This document shows positions 61,272-64,000 of a stretch of 64,000 nt of DNA, in pieces; position 1 is the first letter of the stretch, and every line of letters begins with the position of its first letter. This DNA comes from JAHBVL01 sp964461025 (lineage in GTDB: Bacteria > Chloroflexota > Chloroflexia > Thermomicrobiales > UBA6265). Below the pieces are notes generated by a model. It was not told where the DNA came from and did not search any database. It worked only from the letters and a program-made list of their open reading frames with translations. Location: positions 1 to 64,000 of the forward strand of contig CAYWSE010000010.1 of the NCBI GenBank assembly GCA_964461025.1. Reading direction: 5' to 3'. The translations under genes were made by a program, and so were the position numbers.

Positions 61272-64000
61272 ACCGGAGAGCAACCGGGCGACGACCTCCT
61301 CAGCGGACGAGGCGCGACCCCGTTCGATCAACGTGGCAAACCGTTCGGCTCCGGTGGTCTCTTCCGCACGCTGCATCGCACGGGTGTATTCCTCCTCTTC
61401 AGACGGATTGACGAACGTTCCCGCTTCGTCCCGCATCGCCATCGCTGAGCCGAAGAGCAGGACCGCGGCGTCGAACTCCACGCGATCGATCCTGATCTGA
61501 GCGAACGCTTCGAGCAACTGAACGACCAGCCAGAGATCGCCGTTCTGCCAGGCAATGTCGAGTGACTCCTTCAGGAGCTCCTCAGGCGCGGCGGGATCGC
61601 CATCGCGAGCCGGCAACTTGCCAAGACCGTAGAGGGTGACTGCTTCGTTCGCCCGGTCTCCGACATCCCGCGACAGCTGGAGCGCTTCCATCAACGTGCT
61701 CCTGGCCCCATCAAGATCACCAGCAATCTGTTGCGCGCGACCGAGATTGGTAGTCAACACGGCCACCGCCATCGCGTCATCGAGTGTTCCGAAGATCGTC
61801 AAACCGTCCCTCAGGTGCGTCTGCGCAGCGGTTGCATCCCCTGCCAGCATTTCCGCCGATCCGAGATCGCTCAGCGCTTCCGCGACCATGCGCAGTTCGC
61901 CGACGTTACGGAACTCGTCGATGCTCTCCGTGATGGCGACGATAGCGGCAGGAAAGTCGCCGCGGTAGATGTGGAGCACACCAGTCTCGTGAAGCGCTTC
62001 GGCATGCGACCGTTTCAGTCCGGCCGATGCATACCCTAGCGCCGCACGCGAGAAGCAGTCCGCCGCGATATCCAGACGACCATCGCGTTCTGAGATCCTC
62101 CCCATCTCTATGAGGACATCCGCCTGACCAGGCAGATCTGCTGCCTGGTCGAAGTGCGTGAGTGCTTGCTCGAACATGCGCAAGGCGTTGCCGGCATCTC
62201 CACTGATCGACCGGAACCGGCCCAAGACGAGGCGCGAAACGCCGAGAAGGCCGGCCGAGAGCTCGTTTGCCCGATCGATTGCGGAGGAGAGTCGCTGCTC
62301 GCCTTCCTGACTCCGCCCGGTGTGAATCCAATAGGCAAAGAGCGATGTGATCATGGCAACTTCGGCTGCGTCATCGCCGGTTTCCCTGAACCAGTCGATC
62401 GCGGCATGCACGTTCGCATCATCCGCCCGCACCAGCCTCAGGACATCACTCTTTTCGGCATACGAGCCTTCCGAGGAGTCGTCAGAGGAAAGCGACGCGA
62501 TCTGGTGAGAGAAGAATTGAGCGTGACGTTCGCGGAATCTTGATGTCTCGCCGTGCAGATCGAGCTGAAGCGCGGCGAACTCCCGAATCGTTTCGAGCAT
62601 CGAATAGCGCTGACTCTGATGACCGCCGGCATGGACAGCTTTCACGAGGCTCTGGTCGATCAGCGCCAGAATATCCTGCTCGATTTCGTCTGCCTCCGAA
62701 ACCACCGCAACCGCATCGAAGGTCGATGGACCCCGAAACACGCCCAGCAGGCGAAACAGCCGTTGTTGCTCTGGAGCTAACAGATCATACGACCAGGCAA
62801 TCGTGTCCTGGAGCGTTCCCTGACGTTCGCCGGAGCGGCTGCGGTCGGAAAGCACACTCAGCCGGCTGCCGAGACGCATCAGCAGAACCGGAGGCGGAAG
62901 CAAGCGAACCCGCGCCGCTGCCAGCTCGATCGCCAGGGGCAATCCCTCCAATCTGGCGCAAATCTCGGCAACTGCCCGAGCATTGCCTTCTGAGAGCGTG
63001 AAATCCGGACGAGCGCGCATCGCACGCTCGACAAAGAGCGCAATTGCTGGATTCCGCGCCAGCTCCGCTGCAGAGATTGTTCCTGTCGCGTCGGGAAGCG
63101 GCAGCTGCGAAACCTCAAATGCCCATTCGAGACGCGTTCGCAACGGAGCGCGGCTGGTGACCAGAATGTCGAGCATGGGGAGCATTTCCTGAAGTTCAGC
63201 GAGCTCCGGAGCGCCTTCGGAAACATGCTCGAAATTGTCCAGAATGAGCAGCGTATGGCGGCCATCGAGCACGTTTTTCAGCAGATCGGCGGGCGATTGC
63301 TCCCCCTGCGTCTCAAGCATGAAGACATCAGCGATCGTCGGCAGCACCTGATCGGCGGTTCCGATCGGCGTCAAATCGACAAACCAGACACCGTCCTCGT
63401 ACACGCCCTTTTGCCGCTTGCCGATTTCGATCGCCAGTCGGGTTTTTCCCGTACCTCCAGGACCAGTCAACGTGATCCACCTACCATGCTCGAGCAGTGA
63501 TTCGATCTCGAGCACCGCCTGTTCTCGACCATAGAGCTGGCCGTCCGTTTCTGGCAGATTCGATCTCGCGTCGACGGTGTCTCCCGGTGACGCAGCCAGC
63601 TCCGCCTGTCTGATATCTACGTCGACACCGACCGACACCAGACGGCGCACGAAGGAGCTGAGCCATTCGTCGATCTCCGCTTGCGCGTCTAGCCAGGGAA
63701 ATCCCTCCAGCCAGTAGGCAATCTCGTCAGGCACTGTGACCGGTTCGAGCATCAATGGCACGATCGGCGTTCCGTAGCGCCAGGCTAGCATGATTTCCTG
63801 GCGGACATTCTTTGAAGTGAGTGAGGACGCTGAGCTCATGAGCGCAACGGATTTCGCATGCTGGATCGCGTCGACGATCTCAGCGCCGTAGCTGGCGCCG
63901 CCGGCAATACCTGAACGATCGATCCAGATCGACAAGCCCAACTGCTCGAAACGTTCGACGATCTCCAATACGCGCTCGCGGTCGGCGCTCGCGTAGCTCA
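61266..64000 (-). CDS. TIR-STAND-TPR protein (5' end outside window)
   Basis: The frame is open to base 64000, and upstream of the first listed start it reads SYASADRERV, the first strand of a TIR domain, so the gene begins beyond the window. TIR elements continue with LGLSIWIDRSGIAGGASYGA, and LTSKNVRQEIMLAWRYGTPI carries the likely NADase glutamate. An NB-ARC core follows (GPGGTGKTRLA, TLLILDNFEHV, LAIELAAARVRLL), a winged helix (GERQGTLQDTIAWSYDLL) and TPR repeats to the end. TIR-STAND proteins act in signalling or antiphage NAD depletion; no HTH is seen. The assignment to either role is open. Confidence 0.85.
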   Translation of the reverse strand, partial: SYASADRERVLEIVERFEQLGLSIWIDRSGIAGGASYGAEIVDAIQHAKSVALMSSASSLTSKNVRQEIMLAWRYGTPIVPLMLEPVTVPDEIAYWLEGFPWLDAQAEIDEWLSSFVRRLVSVGVDVDIRQAELAASPGDTVDARSNLPETDGQLYGREQAVLEIESLLEHGRWITLTGPGGTGKTRLAIEIGKRQKGVYEDGVWFVDLTPIGTADQVLPTIADVFMLETQGEQSPADLLKNVLDGRHTLLILDNFEHVSEGAPELAELQEMLPMLDILVTSRAPLRTRLEWAFEVSQLPLPDATGTISAAELARNPAIALFVERAMRARPDFTLSEGNARAVAEICARLEGLPLAIELAAARVRLLPPPVLLMRLGSRLSVLSDRSRSGERQGTLQDTIAWSYDLLAPEQQRLFRLLGVFRGPSTFDAVAVVSEADEIEQDILALIDQSLVKAVHAGGHQSQRYSMLETIREFAALQLDLHGETSRFRERHAQFFSHQIASLSSDDSSEGSYAEKSDVLRLVRADDANVHAAIDWFRETGDDAAEVAMITSLFAYWIHTGRSQEGEQRLSSAIDRANELSAGLLGVSRLVLGRFRSISGDAGNALRMFEQALTHFDQAADLPGQADVLIEMGRISERDGRLDIAADCFSRAALGYASAGLKRSHAEALHETGVLHIYRGDFPAAIVAITESIDEFRNVGELRMVAEALSDLGSAEMLAGDATAAQTHLRDGLTIFGTLDDAMAVAVLTTNLGRAQQIAGDLDGARSTLMEALQLSRDVGDRANEAVTLYGLGKLPARDGDPAAPEELLKESLDIAWQNGDLWLVVQLLEAFAQIRIDRVEFDAAVLLFGSAMAMRDEAGTFVNPSEEEEYTRAMQRAEETTGAERFATLIERGRASSAEEVVARLLSGS

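Overview
The window is 64 kb of GC-rich bacterial chromosome, densely packed with short operons on both strands. The gene content points to a soil or thermophile-type heterotroph: several Tat- or Sec-exported solute-binding proteins, peptide-type and sugar-type ABC importers, AfsR-like STAND regulators, an F420/LLM-type oxidoreductase, secreted cupin proteins and GTG/TTG starts. My best guess is Chloroflexota, class Thermomicrobia or a relative. This is inference from gene style. No rRNA, tRNA, CRISPR array, insertion sequence or prophage was seen.

Layout. 1-6.1 kb: the 3' end of a STAND/TPR regulator, then a divergent pair of secreted proteins, a beta-propeller with a cupin-like tail and a VIT-VWA protein. 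6.2-14.3 kb: a HepT/MntA toxin-antitoxin pair, two amidohydrolases, a class C-type serine hydrolase, a GyrI-like protein, a PIN (DUF3368-like) module, an LLM oxidoreductase and a DUF5808 protein. 14.3-21.3 kb: a HAD hydrolase and a complete peptide-type importer split into divergent SBP-permease-permease and ATPase-ATPase halves. 21.6-29.9 kb: a carbohydrate ABC importer (SBP, two permeases, MalK-type ATPase), a double-cupin protein, an enolase-superfamily dehydratase and an SDR. 30-33 kb: pyruvate phosphate dikinase behind a strong promoter, an aromatic-rich 44-codon leader ORF and a terminator. 33.2-36.3 kb: a coupled HEAT-like/zinc-knuckle pair, two tandem AbrB antitoxins with one intact PIN toxin, and an SDR. 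36.3-43.7 kb: a GntR-controlled run (GntR, SBP, two permeases, TIGR04076 protein, DegT aminotransferase) and an MFS exporter. 43.8-49.5 kb: a second complete peptide-type importer. 49.7-52.7 kb: a CtpE-like P-type ATPase and a GNAT. 53-64 kb: a LuxR-like STAND regulator, a Mn/Zn-type ABC importer with a DtxR-like box at its promoter, an MFS transporter, and the larger part of a TIR-STAND-TPR gene cut by the window edge.

How it fits together. Four importers share one architecture: a strong stem-loop sits between the SBP gene and the first permease, which could raise the SBP:permease ratio. The SBP, dehydratase, SDR, amidohydrolase and aminotransferase genes suggest uptake and catabolism of peptides, sugars or sugar acids, feeding pyruvate that PPDK can return to phosphoenolpyruvate.

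The most interesting non-coding signals are the PPDK leader/attenuator; arrays of 7-bp repeats that lie at gene ends and encode start or stop regions of several proteins; a REP-like palindrome family; and paired palindromes that enclose the ribosome-binding sites of the two AbrB antitoxin genes.
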